This document shows positions 1 through 7,346 of a stretch of 64,000 bases of DNA, in pieces (position 1 is the first letter of the stretch; every line of letters starts with the position of its first letter). The stretch is taken from assembly GCF_002813445.1 (NCBI RefSeq), contig NZ_PHHD01000001.1, forward strand, positions 4,340,001 to 4,404,000, written 5' to 3'. The position numbers were made by a program, and so were the translations under genes. This stretch comes from Pseudomonas tolaasii NCPPB 2192 (GTDB lineage Bacteria > Pseudomonadota > Gammaproteobacteria > Pseudomonadales > Pseudomonadaceae). Below the pieces are notes generated by a model that searched no databases, had not been told where the DNA came from, and was given only the letters and a program-made list of their open reading frames with translations.

Positions 1-171
1 GCGACGGTGGCGGTGATCGTCGGTCAATTGGGTATGGGCATGTTGATCGACAATTTCGGCTGGCTCGGTAACCCGGCCATCGAGCTGTCCGCCAGCCGCA
101 TCGTGGCCATGTTGCTGTTGGCCCTGGCGCTGGTGTTCATGTACCGCAGCAACAGCCGCCTGGCCGATTAA
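1..171 (+). CDS. DMT-type transporter, C-terminal end (YdcZ/DUF606 family)
   Basis: Only the last 56 residues are in the window; the reading frame is open from base 1 and stops at TAA 169-171. The visible part reads VGQLGMGMLIDNFGWLG, then a hydrophobic segment (IVAMLLLALALVFMY) and a short polar tail. This matches the last two membrane segments of YdcZ/DUF606 proteins, a branch of the drug/metabolite transporter superfamily in the inner membrane. The substrate cannot be told from this fragment. It runs in the same direction as the metallothionein gene downstream, but the 89-base gap makes a shared transcript uncertain. Confidence 0.7.
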   Translation, partial: ATVAVIVGQLGMGMLIDNFGWLGNPAIELSASRIVAMLLLALALVFMYRSNSRLAD

Positions 172-260
172 CCCAAGTGAACCCCGGAACCTCTCCTATA
201 GTCACTGCTTAAGGTGTGGCGCTCGCCGCATCTGGACGACCATGAAAAAGGAGTCTGACC

Positions 261-431
261 ATGGCTGATAAAACCTGTGCCTGCCCCCACTGCAAATGCG
301 TGCTGGGCAAAGATGCGGTGATGAAGGACGGTAAAGGCTATTGCTGCAAAGGCTGCGCCGAGCACCATGCCCATGGCGAGCCGTGCGCTTCGGCGACGGG
401 CTGCGAGTGCACCAAGTCCGCCCACGGTTAA
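261..431 (+). CDS. Bacterial metallothionein (SmtA/BmtA type), 56 aa
   Basis: This short protein has 10 cysteines (residues 6, 8, 11, 13, 28, 29, 32, 42, 48, 50) and histidines at 10, 35, 36, 38 and 55. It begins with a CACPHCKC cluster, has a central YCCKGCAEHH and ends with a GCECTK stretch. That spacing is typical of bacterial metallothioneins, cytoplasmic proteins that hold Zn(II)/Cd(II) in a four-metal thiolate-imidazole cluster. The start ATG follows a strong ribosome site (AAAAAGGAG, 244-252). It probably buffers or detoxifies zinc and cadmium. No metal-sensing regulator lies next to it. Confidence 0.93.
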   Translation: MADKTCACPHCKCVLGKDAVMKDGKGYCCKGCAEHHAHGEPCASATGCECTKSAHG

Positions 432-495
432 ATCGCAAAAAACGCTCGGAATGTGGGGTAGCGGTCATTACCATGGCCGCTCACCCTTGATCGAC

Positions 496-1269
496 ATGCC
501 CTTCATGGCCCTCGCCGCGCCCCCCGACCTCACTGATCACGCCATACCCGTGCAGCCCCTTGCGCGCACTTACCCGCGTGGCTTGTATGTGGAACCCCAC
601 AGCCACGAATGGGGCCAGTTGCTCTACGCCATGAGCGGGGTGATGTGGGTCGAAACGCCCCGCGAAGCCCTGGTTGTACCGCCCCAGCGTGCGGTGTGGC
701 TGCCGCCTGGCGTGGAGCACGGCATTCGGGTGGTCTCGGATTTGCAGATGCGCAATATCTACCTGCGCCCGGCACTGGCGGGCACGCTCGACGCGCAGGT
801 ACAGGTGATTGAAGTGGGCGGCCTGCTGCGTGAACTCATCGTCACGCTGGTCGACCAAGGTGATAACGGCGACCCGGCCTATTACGACGCCGTGGTCAGC
901 CTGGCGCTGCTGGAGCTGCAACGGGCGCGACGCTCGAAGATTCGCATCGCCATGCCTTTAGACGCTGACCGCCGGCTGATCAATGCGTGCCACGCGGTGA
1001 TGGCCGCACCTTCTCTGGAAATCTCTTTTGAACAACACGCTGAAGCGGCCGGGGCCAGTGTGCGTACCCTCGCGCGGTTGTTCCAGAATCACCTGGGCAT
1101 GGGCTTCGCGCATTGGCGGCGGCAGGTGCAACTGGCCACGGCAGTGGCGGAGCTGATTCAGGGCCAGTCGGTGAGCGGGGTTGCACGGTCGCTGGGGTAT
1201 TCGCCCAGCAGTTTCAGCGACATGTTCCGCCGTGAACTGGGCGTGGCGCCGTCGCAATACGCAGGCTGA
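496..1269 (+). CDS. AraC-family transcriptional regulator with N-terminal cupin, 257 aa
   Basis: The N-terminal half carries a cupin-like pocket (PHSHEWGQL near residues 36-44, then PPQRAVWLPPGVEHG). The C-terminal half is an AraC-type double helix-turn-helix, with a second motif around VSGVARSLGYSPSSFSDMFRRE. The length fits short AraC regulators of about 260 residues. The frame is open further upstream into the metallothionein gene; I chose ATG 496 because family members begin close to there, but ATG 451 is possible. The next genes in the same direction (XapX protein and oxidoreductase) are the likely targets, and a 21-bp-spaced direct repeat lies between. The effector is unknown. Confidence 0.85.
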   Translation: MPFMALAAPPDLTDHAIPVQPLARTYPRGLYVEPHSHEWGQLLYAMSGVMWVETPREALVVPPQRAVWLPPGVEHGIRVVSDLQMRNIYLRPALAGTLDAQVQVIEVGGLLRELIVTLVDQGDNGDPAYYDAVVSLALLELQRARRSKIRIAMPLDADRRLINACHAVMAAPSLEISFEQHAEAAGASVRTLARLFQNHLGMGFAHWRRQVQLATAVAELIQGQSVSGVARSLGYSPSSFSDMFRRELGVAPSQYAG

Positions 1270-1273
1270 CGGT

Positions 1274-1302
1274 TTGGCCGAAATTCTGAAGTACTTGGCC
1301 GA
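1274..1302. promoter_or_regulatory. Direct repeat TTGGCCGA x2, 21-bp period; candidate AraC-type operator
   Basis: TTGGCCGA occurs at 1274-1281 and again at 1295-1302, exactly 21 bp apart, which is two helical turns. AraC-family activators typically bind such half-sites arranged as direct repeats. A possible -10 hexamer (TACACT, 1322-1327) lies just downstream and the XapX gene starts at 1360. Assignment to the adjacent AraC regulator is inference. Confidence 0.5.
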
Positions 1303-1359
1303 TGCTTCAGGAAAGCGCTCTCTACACTGAGCCCATCGACCCACAAGGCGCCGCTCAGC

Positions 1360-1533
1360 ATGAACTATTTGATCTCCCTCGCCATCGGCCTGTTTGTCGG
1401 CGTGATCTACGGCGCCCTGGACTTTCGTTCGCCAGCACCACCGGCCATCGCCCTGGTCGGCCTGATGGGCATGTTGCTCGGCGAACAACTCTGGCCCCTG
1501 GGCCGACAGCTGGTCAGTGGCTGGTTGTCCTGA
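1360..1533 (+). CDS. XapX domain-containing small membrane protein, 57 aa
   Basis: The protein has two hydrophobic segments (about residues 3-19 and 29-40) joined by a loop containing DFRSPAPPAIALVGLMG. The RSPAPPxxALxGLxG core is the signature of XapX (DUF1427) proteins, very small inner-membrane proteins of unknown function often found beside transporters or oxidoreductases. The gene lies 90 bases after the AraC regulator and 30 bases before the oxidoreductase gene, so the two are probably co-transcribed from the promoter near 1322. Confidence 0.85.
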   Translation: MNYLISLAIGLFVGVIYGALDFRSPAPPAIALVGLMGMLLGEQLWPLGRQLVSGWLS

Positions 1534-1563
1534 TTCCTTTCTTCCCTTTATTGGATATCTGCC

Positions 1564-2523
1564 ATGAAAGCTCTGCAATTTTCCGCCACTGGCGACCTCA
1601 CCGCATTGCGCTACACCGATGTTGCCACCCCCGTTCCGGCGGACGGTGAAGTGCTGGTGCAGGTCAAGGCCGCGGGCTTGAACCCCAGCGACGTGAAAAA
1701 CGTACTCGGGCGTTTTCCCTACACCACATTGCCACGTATTCCCGGTCGTGACTTCGCCGGGGTGGTGGTGGAGGGGCCGCAGGAATGGCTGGGCCAGGAC
1801 GTGTGGGGCACCGGTCGCGATATCGGCTTTTTTGCCGACGGCTCCCACGCGCAGTTCCTGACCGTGTCGGCTAAAGGCGTGGCGCACAAGCCCACCCACC
1901 TGAGTTTCGCCCAGGCCGCCAGTCTCGGCGTGCCGTACACCACCGCCTGGGACGCGCTGGAGCGCAGCGGCGTGGGCAAAGGCACGCGTTTGCTGGTGAT
2001 CGGTGCAAATGGTGCGGTGGGCAGTGCGGCGTTGGCTCTGGCGAAAATTCGCGGTGCCGAGGTGTTGGCGGCGGTGCGCAAGGCTGATCAGGTGCCCGTG
2101 TTGCAGGCCCAAGGGTTCACGGCGATTGCCCTGGGCAAGCCAGAGGAGCTGGGTGCGCAGGTCAACGCTGTGTTCAAGGGCGGCGCGGACGTGATCTTCG
2201 ATACCACCGGTTTCTGGCTGCCGGCCGCCGTGGCAGGCCTGGCCCCGTTCGGGCGCATCGCAATCATCGCCGCGCCGGTCGACGGCCATGTGCAATTGCC
2301 GGCCCTGGCCCTGTACCGCAAGGGCGGCTCGGTGGTGGGGATCAATTCGTTGCTCTACAACTGCGAGCAATGTGCGGTGATGCTGGAGCAATTCGGGAGG
2401 TTTTTTGATCAGGACTTGCTGCCACTGCCTACCGGCTTGCGCGAAGTGGCGCTGGCCGATGGCTTGCTCAGCTATGAGGAAGTGAACAGCGGCAGCGCAG
2501 ACAAGATCATCTTCCTGCCCTGA
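1564..2523 (+). CDS. Quinone oxidoreductase / zinc-type alcohol dehydrogenase-like protein (MDR family), 319 aa
   Basis: This is a medium-chain dehydrogenase/reductase. The N-terminal GroES-like catalytic domain includes AAGLNPSDVKNVLGRFP and PGRDFAGVVVEG. The C-terminal Rossmann domain binds NAD(P)H through IGANGAVGSAALALAK (about residues 142-157). No structural-zinc cysteine cluster is visible, and AAGLNPSDVK is typical of the zinc-independent quinone reductase branch. It likely reduces quinones or alpha,beta-unsaturated carbonyl compounds in the cytoplasm using NADPH. It follows the XapX gene by 30 bases and is probably controlled by the AraC protein upstream. The natural substrate is unknown. 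Confidence 0.85.
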   Translation: MKALQFSATGDLTALRYTDVATPVPADGEVLVQVKAAGLNPSDVKNVLGRFPYTTLPRIPGRDFAGVVVEGPQEWLGQDVWGTGRDIGFFADGSHAQFLTVSAKGVAHKPTHLSFAQAASLGVPYTTAWDALERSGVGKGTRLLVIGANGAVGSAALALAKIRGAEVLAAVRKADQVPVLQAQGFTAIALGKPEELGAQVNAVFKGGADVIFDTTGFWLPAAVAGLAPFGRIAIIAAPVDGHVQLPALALYRKGGSVVGINSLLYNCEQCAVMLEQFGRFFDQDLLPLPTGLREVALADGLLSYEEVNSGSADKIIFLP

Positions 2524-2536
2524 CACAATCAAAACC

Positions 2537-2693
2537 GTGGGAGCTGGCTTGCCTGCGATAGCGGTGGTTCAGCCAACAACTCGATAAAGCTGTTGTGGCG
2601 AGCGGGCTAGCCCGCTCGCCACAGGGAGGAGGTTCGACAGTCTGTGAAAGTTGTGTCGATACCTATGGCTATCGCAGGCAAGCCAGCTCCCAC
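2537..2693. repeat. REPIN: inverted pair of REP sequences with a central perfect hairpin
   Basis: A 26-base REP unit (GTGGGAGCTGGCTTGCCTGC...) at 2537-2562 returns as its exact reverse complement at 2668-2693. Between them a separate perfect 15-bp-arm palindrome (TGTGGCGAGCGGGCT and its complement) spans 2594-2623. Such paired REP sequences are common between Pseudomonas genes and are mobilised by RAYT transposases encoded elsewhere. Here the element fills the gap between the convergent oxidoreductase and nucleoside permease genes, where its hairpins may also stop transcription. Confidence 0.9.
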
Positions 2694-2706
2694 AGTTTGA
2701 TCTTTA

Positions 2707-3735
2707 TCAGGCCTCGGGAACGCCTTTCTCCCACGCTGACCAGTTCTTCAGGATCGCCTGCACCAGCGGGTTCCCCGTGCGGTAGAGGTTTTCCAGCGCC
2801 GGTACAAAACCGCCCTGGTCGGCGTATTTCAGCAGGTTGTCCACTTCGCTGTAGCCAGGGTACGGGCGGTCGAAATCGGAGCCGGCGCGCACCACCGCCA
2901 GGCGCTGGATATCCACCAAACCTTCGCGGCTGGCGCGCAGCAAGGCTTCGTAGGTGGAGTTGTCTTCCTGCTGGGTGGTGCAGTACTCGCCTTTATTGTC
3001 AGTCAGCAATTTTGTCCAGACTTCGGCGCGCTCGCTCAGGCGTGTGCCGGAGAACCAGGTGTTGCCCGCCAGGGTGTCGCACCGGGTGACTTGCGGCGGC
3101 TGGTTGGCGGGCGCGGCCGGGTAGTGTTTGCGCCAGGCTGCCGATTCCTTGCTTTCCGTCAGCTCAACCTTTTGCGACAGCGCGAACGCCTTGGCTTGCA
3201 GCTTGGGGTTCAGCTCGAAGACTTCGGTTTTGTAGTCCAGCGGTGGTTTCTCGTTTGGGCCTTTGGTGTTGATGCCGATGTAACCGGTGGGCCAGTCTTT
3301 GGGGGCGTCGCGCGAATCCAGTTCCCACTGGGTGCCGAACTCCACCAGGTAATGCGCCCAGGCGGCAGTGCCGATGGTGCCGTGTTTGGGGCTGATGCCG
3401 GCGATTCCGGCGATCAGGAAATAACTCTGGCGCAGGTCGAATTTCGGCGACAGGGCCAGCGCGAGGGTAGAGGCGGCCGCGTTGGTCTGGCCCATGCCGG
3501 TCACCAGCAGGCACACGTCCTGGGTGTTGCAGCGAATCACCGGGTATTCGGCAGACAGGCCCGGAACGCGTACTTCCTGCTTGAGTTCCAGGCGGTCGAT
3601 CCAGGTTTGCGCTTCAGGCGCGAACATGGTGATCAGCATGACTTTGGGTTTGATCGGCGCCGGAGCATCTGCCAGTACGACGTGGGGCAGAAACGCCAGG
3701 CTTATGGCCATCGAGAGACGGGTGAACAGGTTCAT
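2707..3735 (-). CDS. Purine nucleoside permease (NUP family), 342 aa
   Basis: After a cleavable signal sequence (about residues 1-23, ending near VVLADAP) the protein reads PKVMLITMFAPEAQTWID and then VCLLVTGMGQTNAAAS and IAGIAGISPKHG. These motifs define the NUP family, named after fungal purine nucleoside permeases and related in fold to nucleoside phosphorylases. It probably acts in the periplasm on purine nucleosides. ATG 3735 was chosen over an earlier in-frame start because it follows an ideal ribosome site (AAAGGAG, 5 bases away). It starts 14 bases after the Tsx porin gene ends, so the two form an operon for nucleoside uptake. Confidence 0.87.
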   Translation of the reverse strand: MNLFTRLSMAISLAFLPHVVLADAPAPIKPKVMLITMFAPEAQTWIDRLELKQEVRVPGLSAEYPVIRCNTQDVCLLVTGMGQTNAAASTLALALSPKFDLRQSYFLIAGIAGISPKHGTIGTAAWAHYLVEFGTQWELDSRDAPKDWPTGYIGINTKGPNEKPPLDYKTEVFELNPKLQAKAFALSQKVELTESKESAAWRKHYPAAPANQPPQVTRCDTLAGNTWFSGTRLSERAEVWTKLLTDNKGEYCTTQQEDNSTYEALLRASREGLVDIQRLAVVRAGSDFDRPYPGYSEVDNLLKYADQGGFVPALENLYRTGNPLVQAILKNWSAWEKGVPEA

Positions 3736-3749
3736 CTTTAGCTCCTTTA

Positions 3750-4697
3750 TCAAAATTGGTAGCCGACGCCGGCGTAGTAACCCCAGCCGTCGGAGCGGGC
3801 GCGGAAGTTGCCCTCGCCAAAATTCAGCTCGCTGCCATCTTCCCAGTTGCCACCGTTATGAAAGTAACGGCCGACCAGAGTGAAGCGCAGGTGCGTGAAC
3901 GAATACAGCAGCACGTTGGTGGCCACGGTGGAGTTGGCCGTACGCGCGGGGTTGTCCTTGTGCAGGCTTGAGCCAAAGTCGTGGTTGGTAAAGCCGATGT
4001 AGGTCAGCGAAGCGCCGTTCTCAAAGCTGCTGATCGGCACGATGTACTTCATTTGTGCGCGGTAGCCGTCCCACGAATATTCATTGCTCGCACCGTAGTT
4101 TTCCCACTGGTAACGCCCGTAGAAGTTCGCCGACAGGTTGACCCGCGAGTGCGTGTCGATGTCGGTGCCCAGGCCGCTGTACAAGGTGTTGGCGCGGTTG
4201 GACTTGTTGCTGCCGTGGTCGTAGATCCAGTCAAACGCCACGTACCATTCCTTGAACGGCCCGATCGCCAGGCTGCGCCCGGCCAGGTAGTCGATGGAGA
4301 TACGCGGCTCGTGCTCCATGAACACTGGTGAGCCATGGTCCCACGCGCCTTTGTCATTACTGTTACCGATGCCAAGGATCTTTGGCACGTCGATATAGCC
4401 ATACAGCTCGAACGGCCCTTTGCGGCCGAAGTATTCGTATTCCAGATACACGTCATCCTGCGGCTTGGGGCCAAAGCTGATGTCTTTGCTGCCGATCAAG
4501 GTCAGGTCCTGGTTGAACCAGTCCGACAGGTACGCCCCTTTTTTCGCCGGGCTGGCCTCAGGGCTCAGGGTTTCGCCCTGGGCCGAGTCATCGACGGGTT
4601 GTTCCTGCGCCAAAACGGGGCCACTGAGTACTCCCGTAACGGCGGTCAGTAGCAAGGAAACACCAAAGCAGGCGGAACGCCTTGAGGTGGGGTGCAT
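3750..4697 (-). CDS. tsx: Nucleoside-specific outer membrane channel, Tsx family, 315 aa
   Basis: An N-terminal signal peptide (to about residue 30, VLAQEQ) is followed by a linker and a beta-barrel. The barrel contains DVYLEYEYFGRKGPFELYGY, GAWDHGSPVFMEHEPRISID, GPFKEWYVAFDWIYDHG, GLGTDIDTHSR and a final strand ending GYYAGVGYQF. These motifs match the E. coli Tsx channel in order along the whole length, and the terminal phenylalanine is the outer-membrane assembly signal. It lets nucleosides cross the outer membrane. The purine nucleoside permease follows in the same operon, and a PurR-like palindrome lies upstream of the start. Confidence 0.92.
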   Translation of the reverse strand: MHPTSRRSACFGVSLLLTAVTGVLSGPVLAQEQPVDDSAQGETLSPEASPAKKGAYLSDWFNQDLTLIGSKDISFGPKPQDDVYLEYEYFGRKGPFELYGYIDVPKILGIGNSNDKGAWDHGSPVFMEHEPRISIDYLAGRSLAIGPFKEWYVAFDWIYDHGSNKSNRANTLYSGLGTDIDTHSRVNLSANFYGRYQWENYGASNEYSWDGYRAQMKYIVPISSFENGASLTYIGFTNHDFGSSLHKDNPARTANSTVATNVLLYSFTHLRFTLVGRYFHNGGNWEDGSELNFGEGNFRARSDGWGYYAGVGYQF

Positions 4698-4771
4698 TGA
4701 AAATCCCTATTCGTACGCGGTTTGAACCCGATTCTTCGGGTGGAGATGAACCTGCTCGTCAGGTCCGTTCC

Positions 4772-4783
4772 GCAAACGTTTGC
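4772..4783. promoter_or_regulatory. Perfect palindrome GCAAACGTTTGC, LacI/PurR-type operator
   Basis: This 12-bp perfect palindrome, in the context CCGCAAACGTTTGCAC, agrees closely with the classical PurR box (core GCAAACGTTTGC). It lies about 75 bases upstream of the tsx start, where a repressor would block transcription. A purine- or nucleoside-responsive LacI-family repressor is implied, but no such gene lies in this window. Confidence 0.7.
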
Positions 4784-4852
4784 ACAGGCTTTACCAACTT
4801 TGCTCAATCGGTTGATCAGCCTGATAAAAATGGGGATTAGTCGACCTTATGG

Positions 4853-5791
4853 TCAGAATTGACTGGGTGTCATTTTTTCAATGCGGTTGAACAGATGCAT
4901 GGCGGTTTCGCGTCGGTATTCACTCGGCGTCTGGTTCATCTCGATGCGAAAATGCCGGTTGAAGTTGGACAGGTTGGCGTAGCCCACTTCAAAGCAGATA
5001 TCGGCCACCGACATGTCGCTTTGCAGCAACAGGCGGCAGGCGCGCTGCACGCGAAACTTGCGCATCAGGTCGATAAAGCCGTGGCCGGTGTTGCGTTTGA
5101 AGAAGCGCGAAAAGCCGGGTTCGCTCATCTCCAACTGCTGGGCGATGACCGACAGGCGCAAATCGCCGGTCAGTTCACGCATCAGGTAATCGAAGGCTTT
5201 GTTGATGCGTTCGGCGCTGCGTGCGTCCAAAGTGGGCGCGTAGCAGGGGCTGGCCAGGGCCTGGACGTGTTGCGTGGGCGCATTTTTCAAGGTGTCGAGC
5301 AATTGCAGAAACAGGATCAGGCGTTGCAGGCCATGGGCATTGCCGATGGCTTCCATCAAGTGCGCGGCCTTTACGGCCGTGTCACCCGTGAATTCGAGGC
5401 CGCGCCGGGCCTGTTCGAAGAGCTGCTGCAAGTCGCCCAGTTCCGGCAGCGTCTTGCGCAGGGCGAGGAGGGCGGCGCCGTCGAATTGCAGCACCACATC
5501 GCGCCCGGTCAGGTACTCGCCGGGGGCCAGGTCGCCGATCCAGTCGTGGGGCAGGTCCGGGCCGATCAGCGCGACATGCCCGGCACCGAAGGCGCCGATG
5601 TAGTCGCCCGCCACCAGCTTGCCGCTGCCCTGGCGGATCAGGTGGATTTCAAATTCGGGATGGTGGTTCCAGCGCGCCAGGTCGTAGGGGTAATCATGCT
5701 CGAACCAGCGGAAGCAATGATCGGGCTCGGGCAGGATCACTTCCAGCTCGGCGGGGCGGTGCTCGAACAGCTTGGCGCGGCTGACAGGCAT
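4853..5791 (-). CDS. AraC-family regulator, MtlR-like (polyol utilisation), 312 aa
   Basis: The N-terminal region is a cupin sensor (WNHHPEFEIHLIRQGSG, then GHVALIGPDLPHDW). The C-terminal AraC DNA-binding domain runs from about residue 195, with both helix-turn-helices visible (LSVIAQQLEMSEPGFSRFFK and SVADICFEVGYANLSNFNRH). The gene is divergent from a polyol-type ABC binding protein and a sorbitol-dehydrogenase-like SDR, with a 44-bp inverted repeat between. This layout resembles mtlR-mtlE of fluorescent pseudomonads, so it is probably the polyol-responsive activator of those genes. It ends 155 bases before the tsx start, with no sign of co-transcription. Confidence 0.82.
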   Translation of the reverse strand: MPVSRAKLFEHRPAELEVILPEPDHCFRWFEHDYPYDLARWNHHPEFEIHLIRQGSGKLVAGDYIGAFGAGHVALIGPDLPHDWIGDLAPGEYLTGRDVVLQFDGAALLALRKTLPELGDLQQLFEQARRGLEFTGDTAVKAAHLMEAIGNAHGLQRLILFLQLLDTLKNAPTQHVQALASPCYAPTLDARSAERINKAFDYLMRELTGDLRLSVIAQQLEMSEPGFSRFFKRNTGHGFIDLMRKFRVQRACRLLLQSDMSVADICFEVGYANLSNFNRHFRIEMNQTPSEYRRETAMHLFNRIEKMTPSQF

Positions 5792-5874
5792 GGCGGGGCT
5801 TCTTTGTTGTACTTGGAGTCATCTCAAAATACGCGCCTGCTGCGTATAGGCGCTACCCCTGATTTCGCCCGGCG

Positions 5875-5918
5875 CTGATACTTTTTTGATCCCGATGCCC
5901 GGGTTAAAAAAGTATCAG
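5875..5918. promoter_or_regulatory. 13-bp-arm inverted repeat in the regulator/binding-protein divergent region
   Basis: CTGATACTTTTTT (5875-5887) and its exact reverse complement AAAAAAGTATCAG (5906-5918) flank an 18-base spacer. The element sits between the divergent AraC and binding-protein genes, upstream of both starts. That position favours an operator or promoter element over a terminator. Binding by the adjacent regulator is inference. Confidence 0.55.
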
Positions 5919-6003
5919 TGGGCCATCCGCCATGCGTTTGTGGAGCAATAGCCAAGCTGCTGTAATCAGCGCTCAACAACAAAAACAACAGGTGGAAACC
6001 GCC

Positions 6004-7329
6004 ATGTTCCCGATTTGCAAAGGCAAGCTCCCGCAAGCGCTGTTCCTGCTGACCGGCCTGGCGCTGGCCATGCCCAGCCACGCCGCCGACACCGTGACCA
6101 TCGCCACGGTCAACAACAGTGACATGATCCGCATGCAGCGCCTGTCCAAGGTGTTCGAAGAACAGCACCCGGACATCAAGCTCAATTGGGTCGTACTCGA
6201 AGAAAACGTACTGCGCCAGCGCCTTACCACCGACATTGCCACCCAGGGCGGCCAGTTCGACGTGCTGACCATCGGCACCTACGAAACCCCGCTGTGGGGC
6301 GCCAAACACTGGCTGGAGCCGTTGACCCAACTGCCGGCCAACTACGACGCCGACGACATTTTCCCCTCGGTGCGCCAGGGCCTGTCGGTCAATAACACGC
6401 TCTACGCGTTGCCGTTCTACGGCGAGAGCACCGTCACCTACTACCGCACCGATTTGTTCAAACAGGCCGGCTTGAGCATGCCCGCGCACCCGACCTGGAC
6501 CCAGCTCGGCGAGTTCGCCGGCAAACTTACGGTCAAAGACAAGGACCAATACGGCCTGTGCCTGCGCGGCAAGGCCGGTTGGGGTGAAAACATCGCGTTG
6601 CTCAGCACCATGGCCAACGCCTTTGGCGCCCGCTGGTTCGATGAGCAGTGGAAGCCTGAGCTGACCAGCCCGGAATGGACGGCGGCGGCCAACTTCTACG
6701 TCAATACCTTGAAAAAATACGGCCCGCCGGGCGTGTCCAGTAACGGCTTCAACGAAACCCTGGCGCTGTTCAACAGCGGCAAGTGTGCGATCTGGGTCGA
6801 TGCCAGCGTGGCGGGCTCGTTCACCACCGACAAGAGCCAAAGCAAGGTCGCCGACAGCGTAGGCTTTGCCGCCGCGCCGACTGAAGTCACCGACAAGGGC
6901 TCCTCGTGGTTGTATGCCTGGTCCCTGGCGATTCCGGCCACGTCCAAGCACAAGGACGCCGCCAAGGCGTTTATTACCTGGGCCACCTCCAAAGACTACA
7001 TCCAGCTGGTGGCCGATAAGGAAGGCATCACCAACGTGCCACCGGGCACCCGCCAGTCCACCTACAACGAGGCTTACCTGCAAGCCGCGCCGTTTGCCCA
7101 GGTGACGCTGGAGATGATGAAGCACGCCGACCCCGCGCACCCTTCGGCCAAACCGGTGCCGTACGTGGGCATTCAGTACGTGACCATCCCCGAGTTCCAG
7201 GCCATCGGAACTTCGGTCGGCAAGCTGTTCTCGGCGGCTTTGACTGGCGGCATGTCGGTTGACCAGGCACTGCTGGAAGCGCAGTCCACCACCGAGCGCG
7301 AGATGAAACGCGCCGGCTACCCTAAATAA
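6004..7329 (+). CDS. ABC transporter sugar/polyol substrate-binding protein (MtlE-like), 441 aa
   Basis: A signal peptide (about residues 1-27, cleaved near PSHAADT) precedes a family-1 extracellular solute-binding protein. Features include LPFYGESTVTYYRTDLFKQAG and GFNETLALFNSGKCAIWVDA, typical of sorbitol/mannitol-binding proteins of pseudomonads. ATG 6004 follows an AGGTGGAAACC ribosome site. It captures a polyol in the periplasm for an inner-membrane ABC importer. Unusually, the usual next genes (two permeases and an ATPase) are missing: a sorbitol-dehydrogenase-like gene starts 17 bases after the stop. The protein must borrow a transporter encoded elsewhere, or the operon has lost its middle. 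Confidence 0.85.
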   Translation: MFPICKGKLPQALFLLTGLALAMPSHAADTVTIATVNNSDMIRMQRLSKVFEEQHPDIKLNWVVLEENVLRQRLTTDIATQGGQFDVLTIGTYETPLWGAKHWLEPLTQLPANYDADDIFPSVRQGLSVNNTLYALPFYGESTVTYYRTDLFKQAGLSMPAHPTWTQLGEFAGKLTVKDKDQYGLCLRGKAGWGENIALLSTMANAFGARWFDEQWKPELTSPEWTAAANFYVNTLKKYGPPGVSSNGFNETLALFNSGKCAIWVDASVAGSFTTDKSQSKVADSVGFAAAPTEVTDKGSSWLYAWSLAIPATSKHKDAAKAFITWATSKDYIQLVADKEGITNVPPGTRQSTYNEAYLQAAPFAQVTLEMMKHADPAHPSAKPVPYVGIQYVTIPEFQAIGTSVGKLFSAALTGGMSVDQALLEAQSTTEREMKRAGYPK

Positions 7330-7346
7330 CGCTGACAGGATTCCCC

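Noticed and set aside
958..2532. Long minus-strand open frame (524 codons) opposite the AraC, XapX and oxidoreductase genes
   Set aside because: It crosses three well-supported plus-strand genes, and its amino acid composition (rich in R, Q, H and G) is that of an antisense shadow in GC-rich DNA.
4815..4825. ATCAG-C-CTGAT palindrome after the AraC regulator gene
   Set aside because: The arms are only five bases; it may contribute to termination or regulation, but there is not enough to call a site.
5875..5918. Reading the T-rich inverted repeat as a terminator
   Set aside because: It lies upstream of both divergent genes, so no transcript from either neighbour would end there.
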